Assembly (NCBI GenBank): GCA_023416735.1
Contig: JAEZGX010000038.1
Coordinates: 1-64,000 of the forward strand
Length of the DNA: 64,000 nucleotides
Reading direction: 5' to 3'
DNA from: Verrucomicrobiota bacterium
GTDB lineage: Bacteria; Verrucomicrobiota; Verrucomicrobiia; Opitutales; Opitutaceae
Shown here: piece after piece, positions 1 to 7,527 of the stretch
Layout of the letters: each line of letters starts with the position of its first letter
Position numbering within the stretch: the stretch's first letter is position 1
Notes under the pieces: model-generated
What the model was told of the DNA's origin: nothing
Database searches by the model: none
What the model saw: the letters and a program-made list of their open reading frames with translations, nothing else
Program-made: the position numbers and the translations under genes

Positions 1-51
1 GGGGGCGCCCCCCCCCCCCCCCGCGCCTCGTTCCGCGGGTTGCCGCTCGGC

Positions 52-1593
52 TCACAACATCATGAACGCCACCGCCAACAGCACCGTCGGCGTGAACGCT
101 CCGAGGAACAGCCCCACCGGCGACACACCATTTGGGAAGAACTTCTGCAGGATCGCCTGACCCGCGGGATTCGGCGCATTCGCGATCACGGTTAAACCAC
201 CGCCTGTCACGGCGCCCGCGACCACTGCATACTTCAACTCCTCCGTGAATCCGGGGACAAGCGTCGCGAGATAAGTGATCGCCGCATTATCGTTCACCGC
301 CGTGAGCGCCGTCGCCCCCAGGAAGAGCGGCACTTCGCCCAGGCTCTTCAACACCGGCTCGATCCACCAAGCTTGCAAGCCGCCGTGGATCACGAGTCCC
401 GCGAGAAAGAATCCCACGAGCAACGGTCCTCGCAAATCCACCCGGCTCTGGTGGTGCGCCGTCGCTTGCGCAAACGCCAGGAAGAAAAGGAAACCACCCA
501 CGAAGAGCGCGGGGAAATGCGCAACGAACACCGTCAACGCCATGAACCCGATCTGCACCATCGTAATCCACGCCGGCACCGGCCCGCGACCGCGTTCTTT
601 CGTGTCCTCCGCCCCGAACGCGGCGCGTGCCTTGTCGAGCGCGGCAAACTCCTTCCGAAAGATCACATAGTAAAGCAGCGTCGCCCCCACGATTCCTATC
701 AGCGCCTTCCAGCCGAAATGCGTGAACATATACGGCGTGTCCCAGCCCCAGGGCGCCGCTACCATCAAGACCGGCGGCGCCGCGAAATGCGTGAATGTCC
801 CACCCACCGACACGTTCACAAACAGCAATCCAAGGGTCGCGTAGCAGAACTTCGAAGACGGCTTCAGACGGTAAAACTGCCGCGCCAACAATAGCGCCCC
901 GATCGTCATCGCCGCGGGTTCCGTAATGAAAGAGCCCAGCACCGGCGCGATAATCAAAATCGAGAGCCACCACGCCGCCGTCGAGCCCTTCCCCAGCGAC
1001 GCGACCGCCTTCAAACATTGCTCGGCAAACAACAGCACCGGTCGGGTCGACGCCAATGCCATGATCACCACGACAAACATCGGCTCCGTGAAATTCACGC
1101 GATGCCCGATGTAATCGACCACCGTGCCCCAGCCTTTGAACCAGCTGATCGCCCCGATCAACACGACCACCCAGATGCCGAACACTGCCTCCACTTCACC
1201 GAGAAAGTGCAGCATCTGCCCTTTGAAACTCACCTCGTCCGGCTGGTCGTCGTCATTCCGATCGCCCCGCGGCTCCGCACGCTCTCTCAACCTCTTCGCA
1301 TGCGCCTCTTCCACCTCATGCGCCCAATGCCGAAACTTCGCGGTCAAAAACGTATGGATGATCGCGCAGAGAAAGATCAACGACGCGACCAGGTTGAACG
1401 GCTCCGCTTCGATGCGGGAACGCAGCACGTCCAGCACTCCGCCGCTTTCATCGACATAGCTTTCGAGGGGACGCGGAAACGGCGGTCCGTCAGCGTCCAG
1501 TTCCGCGGCTGCGTTCGCACTCGCGACCCACAGCCCAAGAATCACCCACCCAAGGATAGCGAAGCGTGAAAACGATGAACGGCTTAGGCGCAT
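52..1593 (-). CDS. putative Na+/H+ antiporter (PF07399-type)
   Basis: This integral membrane protein of about 513 residues resembles the putative Na+/H+ antiporter family and would exchange cations and protons across the inner membrane. An N-terminal hydrophobic stretch ending near ASANAAAE looks like a signal peptide or first membrane segment. A charged, Asp/Glu-rich cytoplasmic loop follows around residues 90-125, then about ten hydrophobic segments. The motifs TEPAAMTIGALLLARQFY and NVSVGGTFTHFAAPPVLMV, and the late TAVNDNAAITYL, are typical of ion-transporter re-entrant regions. I chose the ATG at 1593; a TTG at 1605 in the same frame would add four residues. Neither start has a clear Shine-Dalgarno sequence. 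The ion specificity is inferred from the family. Confidence 0.85.
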   Translation of the reverse strand: MRLSRSSFSRFAILGWVILGLWVASANAAAELDADGPPFPRPLESYVDESGGVLDVLRSRIEAEPFNLVASLIFLCAIIHTFLTAKFRHWAHEVEEAHAKRLRERAEPRGDRNDDDQPDEVSFKGQMLHFLGEVEAVFGIWVVVLIGAISWFKGWGTVVDYIGHRVNFTEPMFVVVIMALASTRPVLLFAEQCLKAVASLGKGSTAAWWLSILIIAPVLGSFITEPAAMTIGALLLARQFYRLKPSSKFCYATLGLLFVNVSVGGTFTHFAAPPVLMVAAPWGWDTPYMFTHFGWKALIGIVGATLLYYVIFRKEFAALDKARAAFGAEDTKERGRGPVPAWITMVQIGFMALTVFVAHFPALFVGGFLFFLAFAQATAHHQSRVDLRGPLLVGFFLAGLVIHGGLQAWWIEPVLKSLGEVPLFLGATALTAVNDNAAITYLATLVPGFTEELKYAVVAGAVTGGGLTVIANAPNPAGQAILQKFFPNGVSPVGLFLGAFTPTVLLAVAFMML

Positions 1594-1692
1594 GGTGGCA
1601 GGCAAACTTCGCCACCATGCTTGGCAAGCCCGAGCTCAGATTTCCGCTGCTGTTTTCGATGTGGAGGCGCGGTGCCTCCCCGGGATCGCCGA

Positions 1693-2907
1693 TCAAAACG
1701 TATGCACGACGAGCCCCGACCTCAGCTTGGGTTCGAACCACGTGCTCTTCGGCGGCATGATCTGTCCGGCATCCGCAATATCCATCAACTGCTCGATCGT
1801 CACCGGATACATCGAAAACGCGACCCCGCCATCCTCGTCGACGCGTTTCACCAACTCGCCCGTGCCACGAATTCCTCCGACGAAATCGATCCGCTTGCTC
1901 GTGCGCGGATCGTCGATCCCCAACACCGGCGCCAGCAGTTTGTCCTGCAGCAAACTCACATCGAGTCGCGACACCGGATCCGCATTCGGCTCGGCCTTCA
2001 GCTTCAATCCATACCACTTCCCGCCGAGATACATGCTCGCATCACCGACCGCACTCGGCGTGGGCGCCGCATTTTCCGTGAGCCCAAAACGAGCCTTCAC
2101 TTCGGCCAAAAAGGCCTCGGGTGTGCGTCCGTTCAAATCGAACACGATTCGATTATACGGCAAAATCTTCAGCTCGCTCGCAGGAAACAGCACGCAAAGG
2201 AACCAGTTGTAATCCTCCTGTCCGGTGTGCTGCGCATTCCGCTCGCGCCGCAGCCGCGCCACTCGCGCCGCACTCGCCGCGCGATGATGCCCGTCCGCAA
2301 TATACGTCGCCGGCACGCGGCCAAACGCCTCCACCCACTTCGCCGGCTCCGCGACGCGCCACAGCGTATGACGAATCCCGTCCGGCGCCGTGAAATCGTG
2401 CACCGGCGCTTCCTGCACCTTCTGATTCACCAAGGCCGTCACTCCCGCTTCATCGCGATAGGTCAAAAACACCGGCCCGGTGTTCGCACTCAGCGTATCG
2501 ATCAACTTCGTGCGATCGTCCTCTTTGTCCTTCCGCGTCTTCTCGTGCTTTTTGATCAGCTCCGCGTCGTAATCCTCCACGTTGCACAACGCCACCAGCC
2601 CGCGCTGCACGTGCGGCCCCATCTGCTGCTGGTAAACATACACGCTCGGTCCCGCTTCGCGCACCAGCACGCCGTCGCCCTGCAACCTGTCGAAATTCTT
2701 CCGGGCCGTCGTGTAGACGATTTCTGAATACGGGTCCGTGTCGCGCGGCAGCCCGATCTCCGCACGGTCCACGTGCAGCAAGCTGTGCGGCTTCCCTTCG
2801 GCCAGCGCCGCCGCTTCCGCCGTGTTGACGACGTCATAAGGCACGCACGCCACTTCGGGCGCGAGCGCGGGTTGGGGAACAAGACCTTGGAAAGCACGAA
2901 TGCGCAT
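1693..2907 (-). CDS. DUF1015 family protein
   Basis: A 404-residue soluble protein of the DUF1015 family, whose biochemical role is unknown. It starts MRIRAFQGLVPQP and carries the family's usual features: an early VPYDVVN motif, a KHEKTRKDKEDDRTKL segment near residues 140-155, and the hallmark YIADGHHRAASA motif near residues 221-232. Full family length and an unambiguous ATG at 2907 make this an intact gene. Some DUF1015 members sit beside serine or amino-acid metabolism genes, but the neighbours here (an antiporter and ribosomal protein genes) give no functional hint. The upstream gap holds a short word repeat and the terminator of rpmJ-rpmE. Confidence 0.9.
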   Translation of the reverse strand: MRIRAFQGLVPQPALAPEVACVPYDVVNTAEAAALAEGKPHSLLHVDRAEIGLPRDTDPYSEIVYTTARKNFDRLQGDGVLVREAGPSVYVYQQQMGPHVQRGLVALCNVEDYDAELIKKHEKTRKDKEDDRTKLIDTLSANTGPVFLTYRDEAGVTALVNQKVQEAPVHDFTAPDGIRHTLWRVAEPAKWVEAFGRVPATYIADGHHRAASAARVARLRRERNAQHTGQEDYNWFLCVLFPASELKILPYNRIVFDLNGRTPEAFLAEVKARFGLTENAAPTPSAVGDASMYLGGKWYGLKLKAEPNADPVSRLDVSLLQDKLLAPVLGIDDPRTSKRIDFVGGIRGTGELVKRVDEDGGVAFSMYPVTIEQLMDIADAGQIMPPKSTWFEPKLRSGLVVHTF

Positions 2908-2937
2908 GGGAAAAAAAGGAGGTTGAGGATTGTCCGC

Positions 2938-2965
2938 TCAATACACGGAAGACACGGAAAAAATC
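2938..2965. repeat. short 'ACACGG' word repeat
   Basis: A small intergenic stretch of near-repeated words (ATACACGGAAGACACGGAA). Read on the other strand it is made of TTCCGTGT words, related to the stretches at 8344-8376 and 27241-27310. It lies just upstream of the DUF1015 gene start. I see no coding capacity. Confidence 0.45.
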
Positions 2966-3019
2966 CCCAACCCGCGTCATCCGCAAACTTCCCACCCGCC
3001 GCGCCCGCCTCCGCCCACG

Positions 3020-3048
3020 AAAAAGCCCCCCGTTTCCGGAGGGCTTTT
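3020..3048 (-). terminator. Rho-independent terminator of rpmJ-rpmE
   Basis: On the minus strand a GCCCTCC/GGGGGGC stem (one G-T pair) with a short loop is followed by TTTTT. It lies about 35 bases past the rpmE stop codon, so it most likely ends the rpmJ-rpmE transcript. Confidence 0.75.
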
Positions 3049-3082
3049 GAAATGAGTGTCGTTTCTCTTCGCTGGGCGCCGC

Positions 3083-3331
3083 TTACTTCCGACCGCGCTT
3101 GAACTTCGAGGTGAACTTCTCGACGCGTCCCGCGGTGTCGACCAGGCGCTTTTCGCCGGTGTAGGCGGGATGCGAGTCCGACGTCACGTCGCGCACCACG
3201 ATGAAATATTCCACGCCGTCGATCGACTCCTTGCGGGCCGACTTCATCGTGGACTTGGTAAGAAAACGCCGGCCGGTTCCGATATCGAGGAAGCAGACGT
3301 TGTTGAGAGTGGGATGGCCTTCGGCTTTCAT
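3083..3331 (-). CDS. rpmE2: 50S ribosomal protein L31, type B
   Basis: An 82-residue ribosomal protein L31 of the type B (zinc-independent) form. It begins MKAEGHPTLNNVCFLD and has the family segments FLTKSTM, DVTSDSHPAYTGE and the basic tail KFTSKFKRGRK. The paired Cys-x-x-Cys zinc ligands of type A L31 are absent; only one Cys is present. The gene lies 17 bases downstream of rpmJ on the same strand and is followed by a good terminator, so the two form a small operon. In several bacteria this pair replaces the zinc-binding forms under zinc limitation; here it could equally be the only copy. Confidence 0.95.
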   Translation of the reverse strand: MKAEGHPTLNNVCFLDIGTGRRFLTKSTMKSARKESIDGVEYFIVVRDVTSDSHPAYTGEKRLVDTAGRVEKFTSKFKRGRK

Positions 3332-3348
3332 GGCTCGTCAGTGGGAGG

Positions 3349-3474
3349 TTAGCCTTGGCGCGCCTTGTAACGCGGCTCGACTTTGTTGATCACGTAGATC
3401 TTGCCCTTGCGGCGCACCACCTGGCAGGCCGGGTGACGCTTCTTCGCCGATTTGATGGAGGAAACGACTTTCAT
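3349..3474 (-). CDS. rpmJ: 50S ribosomal protein L36, zinc-free form
   Basis: A 41-residue L36 protein starting MKVVSSIKSAKKRHPACQ and ending VEPRYKARQG, the canonical L36 tail. The frame is open further upstream, but the ATG at 3474 gives the normal family length and N-terminus, so the longer reading is not used. Only one Cys is present, so the zinc-ribbon ligands of the C+ form are missing, matching the zinc-free L31 next door. A TTGACA box lies at 3508-3513, giving a very short leader. Confidence 0.93.
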   Translation of the reverse strand: MKVVSSIKSAKKRHPACQVVRRKGKIYVINKVEPRYKARQG

Positions 3475-3484
3475 AAAAGAGGTG

Positions 3485-3513
3485 AAAACAGAGACCGCCT
3501 CTTCCCCTGTCAA
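3485..3513 (-). promoter_or_regulatory. candidate sigma-70 promoter of rpmJ-rpmE
   Basis: On the minus strand, TTGACA (3508-3513) is followed after 17 bases by TGTTTT (3485-3490), a perfect -35 with a weak -10. Transcription would start only a few bases before the rpmJ ATG at 3474, so the leader would be very short or absent. No Shine-Dalgarno sequence precedes the ATG. Confidence 0.4.
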
Positions 3514-3535
3514 CCCCCGTTTCTCCGCATTCAAT

Positions 3536-3565
3536 GTAGGGCGGGGTCTCCCGCCCCCCGCCGTC
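3536..3565. repeat. GTAGGGCGGG...CCCCGCCGTC hairpin repeat
   Basis: A short GC-rich inverted repeat (GTAGGGCGGGGTCTCCCGCC, then a C-rich arm ending GCCGTC) between yqgE and rpmJ. A near copy lies at 11720-11748 between pgsA and coaD, so it is a dispersed intergenic element. It may also act as the transcription end for neighbours. Confidence 0.6.
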
Positions 3566-3566
3566 T

Positions 3567-4121
3567 TCAATTCAAACTCGTATCTTCCGGTTCACCCGCC
3601 AGCAGCCGCCACTCCTGCCCCATTCCTCCCAACACCTCCCGCCACATCGCGTCGCCGGGCGCATGCGCCAACAACCCCTCGGGCACATCCGTCACAATCC
3701 ACGTATTCTGACGCAGTTCGCCTTCCAGCTGTCCACCCGACCAGCCCGAATAGCCCAAAAACGCCCGCAGCTGCGTCCCGTCTTCCGTCGCCAGCTGCAT
3801 CGCTCGATCCGGCTCCACGCCGAAATGCAGCCGAAATCCATCCGGCTGCGGCTGCCACGCCACCAACAACAGCTGCTCCGTCTGCACCGGTCCGCCCGAA
3901 AAGATCGGCACTCCTGCCAGTTCTCCCAGCGCAAAATCCCCGCTTAATTCCCCCAACCGCTTCTTCAACGGGCGGTTCAACACCACCCCCATTGCCCCGT
4001 CGCCATTGTGCACCGACATCAAGATCACCGTGCGCCGAAAATTCGGATCCTTCAGCGCTGGATGCGCCAGCAACAGCGAACCCGCCAAACTCTCCTTCTG
4101 GACATCACGTCGTTCGCGCAT
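3567..4121 (-). CDS. YqgE/AlgH family protein (UPF0301)
   Basis: A 184-residue member of the YqgE/AlgH family. The expected segments are present: SLLLAHPALKDPNFRRTVIL near residues 14-33, GAMGVVLNRPL, the FSGGPVQTEQL loop, and the C-terminal GYSGWSGGQLEGEL with NTWIVTD. The family is small, globular and of uncertain role; AlgH was named for an effect on alginate regulation in Pseudomonas. The ATG at 4121 gives normal length. It lies 48 bases downstream of the dCMP deaminase gene on the same strand, so the two may be co-transcribed. Confidence 0.93.
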   Translation of the reverse strand: MRERRDVQKESLAGSLLLAHPALKDPNFRRTVILMSVHNGDGAMGVVLNRPLKKRLGELSGDFALGELAGVPIFSGGPVQTEQLLLVAWQPQPDGFRLHFGVEPDRAMQLATEDGTQLRAFLGYSGWSGGQLEGELRQNTWIVTDVPEGLLAHAPGDAMWREVLGGMGQEWRLLAGEPEDTSLN

Positions 4122-4169
4122 GGCTGATGGGACCGCTATCCCTACTGCCCCGCGACGCTTCCGTCAAAA

Positions 4170-4643
4170 TCACAGCTGCAAAATCTTTATCCCCGCATCC
4201 GCCATCATCGGCGCCACCAGCGGATCATTGTTGTAATCCTGCCGATACCGAATCTCCGCAATCCCCGCCGCCGCCAGGATCTTCACGCAGTTGATGCACG
4301 GATAATGCGTCACATACGCCACGCAGCCTTCCACCGAGCTCCCGCGCCGCGCCGCATCCGCGATCGCATTCTGCTCCGCATGCACCGTCGCCTGCTCGCG
4401 GCCGTCGCGCAGCCGCGACACATGCGGCGTCCCAGGCAAAAACCCATTATAACCCGCCGCCACGATCCGGTTCTTCCGATCGCCTCCGGTCACAATCACG
4501 CACCCGACGTGCAACCGCTCGCAATTCGATCGGGTCGACAACAACACCGCCGTCGCCATGAAATACTCGTCCCACGAGGGACGATGCGGAAACTTCTCCG
4601 CCGCCTGCGCGATCAAATCCACCGGACCGGGAATCTCGTTCAT
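4170..4643 (-). CDS. deoxycytidylate (dCMP) deaminase
   Basis: A 157-residue zinc-dependent deaminase of the cytidine/deoxycytidylate family, which converts dCMP to dUMP for thymidylate synthesis. The zinc site is visible as VHAEQNA (His88, catalytic Glu90) and YPCINC (Cys116, Cys119). The N-terminus RPSWDEYFM and the GYNGFLPGTPH loop are typical of dCMP deaminases (ComEB-like). I chose the ATG at 4643; the frame is open to a GTG at 4703, which would add 20 residues of unrelated sequence. Confidence 0.92.
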   Translation of the reverse strand: MNEIPGPVDLIAQAAEKFPHRPSWDEYFMATAVLLSTRSNCERLHVGCVIVTGGDRKNRIVAAGYNGFLPGTPHVSRLRDGREQATVHAEQNAIADAARRGSSVEGCVAYVTHYPCINCVKILAAAGIAEIRYRQDYNNDPLVAPMMADAGIKILQL

Positions 4644-4735
4644 CGAAGTCCGCCGACCGTGAACTTCCCCACCCGCGCGCGCAACCTTCGTCTCGTTCGG
4701 CACACTGTAATCGCAGTTTCCGCTCCGCCCGCCTC

Positions 4736-5380
4736 ATGCCGCGCACGATTCAGCCCGAATTGCTCGACTCGCTTCCGCCGGATCACCCCGACGCGCTGCA
4801 CAACCGCCGCGATCTCCGCCTCACCAACCGCGTGATGGGCAACCACCGCTGGATCGCGAAAACCCTTCCTTCACTTCTTCAGTCCAACGATCGCGTCCTC
4901 GAACTCGGCGCCGGCACCGGCGAACTCGCCACCCTCCTCGAATCGCGCGGCATCGCCGTCGACGCTGTCGATCTCTGGCCGCGCCCCCACACGTTTCACG
5001 CCGCTCGACGCTGGCATCAGGCCGACCTCCGCACATTTCGCGACTACAACGATTACACCGTCTTCGTCGCCAACTTGATCCTTCATCAATTCAACGACTC
5101 CGAACTCGCTCATCTCGGCGCCGCCCTCGCTCCTTCCGCCCGCGTCATCGTCGCTTGCGAGCCCGCTCGTCGCCGCAGTTCTCAATTTCTCTACCGCGCG
5201 TTCGCTCCGCTTTTCGGCGCCAACCGCGTCAGCCTCCACGATGCCCACGTCAGCATCGACGCCGGTTTCCGCCGTGACGAACTTCCCCGCACCCTCGGCC
5301 TCGACGCCGCCCACTGGCAAGTCCGCTGCGGCCCCGCCGCCATCGGCGCTTATCACCTTGTTGCCGTTCGCCGCCCATGA
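4736..5380 (+). CDS. class I SAM-dependent methyltransferase of the type III PKS operon
   Basis: A 214-residue class I methyltransferase. The SAM-binding motif I is VLELGAGTGELA (residues 54-65), followed by an acidic residue after the next strand (DAVDLWP). It is the first gene of a three-gene operon: its stop overlaps the next start (ATGA at 5377-5380), and the flavoprotein is followed directly by a type III polyketide synthase. A role in methylating the polyketide or its lipid precursor is therefore likely. The Streptomyces griseus srsABC phenolic-lipid operon has the same three functions, though its methyltransferase SrsB is of a different, membrane type. The exact substrate cannot be read from sequence. 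Confidence 0.85.
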   Translation: MPRTIQPELLDSLPPDHPDALHNRRDLRLTNRVMGNHRWIAKTLPSLLQSNDRVLELGAGTGELATLLESRGIAVDAVDLWPRPHTFHAARRWHQADLRTFRDYNDYTVFVANLILHQFNDSELAHLGAALAPSARVIVACEPARRRSSQFLYRAFAPLFGANRVSLHDAHVSIDAGFRRDELPRTLGLDAAHWQVRCGPAAIGAYHLVAVRRP

Positions 5381-6399
5381 ATGCCCGCCGCCCCATCGAA
5401 ATCGTCGGCGGCGGCCTCGCTGGCCTGAGTCTCGGCGTCGCGCTCCGTCGCGCCGGCGTCGAGGTCACGCTTTTCGAAGCCGGCAATTACCCCCGCCACC
5501 GCGTCTGCGGCGAATTCATCGCCGGTCTTCCCTCGCACACCCGCAACCGCCTTCAACTCGATTCTTTTCTCGCCGATGCCTCGCTCAACCGCGAGGTCGC
5601 CTGGTTCTCCCGCTCTTCCTTCTCGCGTATCCAAAAACTCCCTTCGCCCGCATTCGGCCTGAGCCGTTACGCGCTCGATGATCGCCTCGCCGACGCCTTT
5701 GTCTCCGCCGGCGGAAACCTCCTCACCCGCACTCGCGTTTCCTCATCGGCCGACGCTCCCGGTCGCGTCTTCACCACCGGCCGCCGCCGTTCCGCGACTC
5801 CATGGATCGGCCTCAAGCTCCACGCCCGCAATCTTCCTCTCACCCGCGATCTCGAAGTTCATCTCGGCGACCACGCCTACGTCGGCCTCGCCCGCATCGA
5901 AAATCACCGCGTCAACATCTGCGGCCTTTTCCGCCGTCGTCCGCTCCGCGCGACCGGCGCCGCGCTCCTCCTCGCCTATCTCGACGCCGCCCGTCTCTCT
6001 TCGCTCGCCGAACGTCTCGCTCGCGCCTCACTCGATTCCGCGTCGTTCTGCGCCGTCGCCGCCATCGATTTCGACCGACATGTTTCGCGCACCAACGACG
6101 TTCGGCTCGGCGATGCCTGCGCCATGATCGCCCCGTTCACCGGCCACGGCATGGCCATGGCCTTCCAGAGCGCCGAACTCGCTCTCGACCCTCTGCTCGC
6201 CTATGCCCGCGGCGAATCCTCCTGGCCCGACACCCGCCGTGAAATCCACCTCGCGCTGCGCCGCCGGTTTTCGCTCCGCCTCGCATCCGCGCGAGCACTA
6301 CACCCGTTCCTTCTGCGCCCGTCCCATCAGCGCTGTCTTTCCCTCCTCAATCGCGCGCGCCTTCTCCCGCTCCGCCCTCTCTACGCCGCACTCCACTGA
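5377..6399 (+). CDS. FAD-dependent oxidoreductase (geranylgeranyl-reductase/hydroxylase-like)
   Basis: A 340-residue flavoprotein. The N-terminal Rossmann motif is IVGGGLAGLSLG (residues 9-20) with Glu34 placed to bind the FAD ribose. RVCGEFI at 42-48 matches the RxCGE motif of geranylgeranyl-reductase-like flavoproteins, and GDACAMIAPFTGHGMAMAF is the second FAD-binding segment. It sits between the methyltransferase (4-base overlap) and the type III PKS (start immediately after its stop), so it probably hydroxylates, oxidises or reduces the polyketide product. By analogy SrsC in Streptomyces hydroxylates alkylresorcinols, but a saturating reductase remains possible. Confidence 0.85.
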   Translation: MNARRPIEIVGGGLAGLSLGVALRRAGVEVTLFEAGNYPRHRVCGEFIAGLPSHTRNRLQLDSFLADASLNREVAWFSRSSFSRIQKLPSPAFGLSRYALDDRLADAFVSAGGNLLTRTRVSSSADAPGRVFTTGRRRSATPWIGLKLHARNLPLTRDLEVHLGDHAYVGLARIENHRVNICGLFRRRPLRATGAALLLAYLDAARLSSLAERLARASLDSASFCAVAAIDFDRHVSRTNDVRLGDACAMIAPFTGHGMAMAFQSAELALDPLLAYARGESSWPDTRREIHLALRRRFSLRLASARALHPFLLRPSHQRCLSLLNRARLLPLRPLYAALH

Positions 6400-7440
6400 A
6401 TGTTTCTCCACGCCCTCACCACGGTCGTTCCGCCGAACTCCTTCACGCCTGCCGATTGTTGGTCGGTTGCCCAGCTTTCTCCCGTGCGCGATCGCCTCAG
6501 CCGCAAGTCTCAGTTCATCCTCCGCACCATCCTTCAAGGCGACCACGGCATCGCCAAACGCCACTTCGCCACGTCCGATCTCGAACACGTTTTCGATCTC
6601 TCGCCCGACGAGCTCAACACACGCTTCCGCCTCGAAGCGCCCGCGCTCGCCAGCCGCGCCCTCACTCCAGCTCTCGATCAACTTAAGCTGCGTCCCACCG
6701 ACCTCGACGCGCTCCTCATCTGCACCTGCACCGGCTATCTCTGCCCCGGACTCACGAGCTACGTGGCCGAACAACTCGGTCTCCGCTCCAACGCCCTTCT
6801 CCAAGATCTCGTCGGCCTCGGTTGCGGCGCCGCCATTCCGATGCTGCGCAGCGCCAGCCACGTGCTCGCCGCCCATCCCCACGCCACCGTCGCCTGCGTC
6901 GCCGTCGAAATCTGCTCCGCCGCCTTCTACCTCGACGACGATCCCGGCGTCCTCATCAGCGCCTGCCTCTTCGCCGATGGCGCCGCCGCCTCGATCTGGC
7001 GCGCCCAACCTCCCCCCGACGCCCACCCACTCCGCGCCTTCGATTTCGACACGCATCACGTGCCCGCCGAGCGCGACAAACTTCGCTTCGAACAGCGCAA
7101 CGGCAAACTCCGCAATCTTCTCCACCGCTCCGTTCCGGAACTCGCCTCCGCCGCCGTCCACGAACTCTGGTCCCGTCGCGGCCCTCGCGCCGTCTCGCGC
7201 GTTATCACGCACACTGGCGGACGCGATGTCCTCGACGCCATCGCACCCGTGGTCGCCCCGCACTCGCTCCACGCGAGCCGTGAAGTCCTCCGCGATTACG
7301 GCAACATGAGCAGTCCTTCCGTCCTCTTCGCCCTCGATCACGCCCTTCGCGAAGAACCACCCAATGGTTCCGGCGACTTCTGGCTCGTTTCTTTCGGCGC
7401 CGGCTTCAGCGCCCACAGCTGCCGCATCGGTCTCGGCTAA
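6400..7440 (+). CDS. type III polyketide synthase (chalcone/stilbene synthase family)
   Basis: A 346-residue type III PKS, which condenses an acyl-CoA starter with malonyl-CoA extenders to give resorcinol, pyrone or phloroglucinol-type products. The full catalytic triad is visible: Cys142 in GLGCGAAIPML, His271 in VITHTGGRDVLDA and Asn302 in YGNMSSPSVLF. The length is slightly below the usual 350-390. The start codon follows the stop of the flavoprotein gene with no gap, so the three genes are surely co-transcribed. A long-chain acyl starter would fit the bacterial alkylpyrone/alkylresorcinol pattern, but starter specificity is an inference. Confidence 0.93.
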   Translation: MFLHALTTVVPPNSFTPADCWSVAQLSPVRDRLSRKSQFILRTILQGDHGIAKRHFATSDLEHVFDLSPDELNTRFRLEAPALASRALTPALDQLKLRPTDLDALLICTCTGYLCPGLTSYVAEQLGLRSNALLQDLVGLGCGAAIPMLRSASHVLAAHPHATVACVAVEICSAAFYLDDDPGVLISACLFADGAAASIWRAQPPPDAHPLRAFDFDTHHVPAERDKLRFEQRNGKLRNLLHRSVPELASAAVHELWSRRGPRAVSRVITHTGGRDVLDAIAPVVAPHSLHASREVLRDYGNMSSPSVLFALDHALREEPPNGSGDFWLVSFGAGFSAHSCRIGLG

Positions 7441-7443
7441 AAT

Positions 7444-7518
7444 CTTGCTCGTGCTCGTAATCGTGCTCGTGCTCGATTGCCGCGTTCGATCACGAGCACG
7501 AGCAAGATCACGAGCACG
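7444..7518. repeat. GCTCGT-word inverted repeat
   Basis: An intergenic hairpin built of repeated GCTCGT words. The left arm (7450-7475) and right arm (7489-7518) are near-perfect reverse complements around a short GC-rich loop. It lies just after the type III PKS stop and before the Nif3-like gene, and could end the PKS transcript, though no T-run follows. Confidence 0.75.
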
Positions 7519-7527
7519 CTCCGTCCC

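Noticed and set aside
1..22. GGGGGCGCCCCC palindrome and C-run at the window start
   Set aside because: Too short and at the edge; it may belong to a cut repeat or terminator outside the window, so no claim is made.
1725..1745. T-arm-like GGGTTCGAACC as part of a tRNA
   Set aside because: It lies inside the DUF1015 coding sequence, and no cloverleaf arms can be formed around it.
7444..7518. CRISPR-like array
   Set aside because: The repeated words are only 6-9 bases, contiguous and symmetric, with no spacers and no cas genes nearby.
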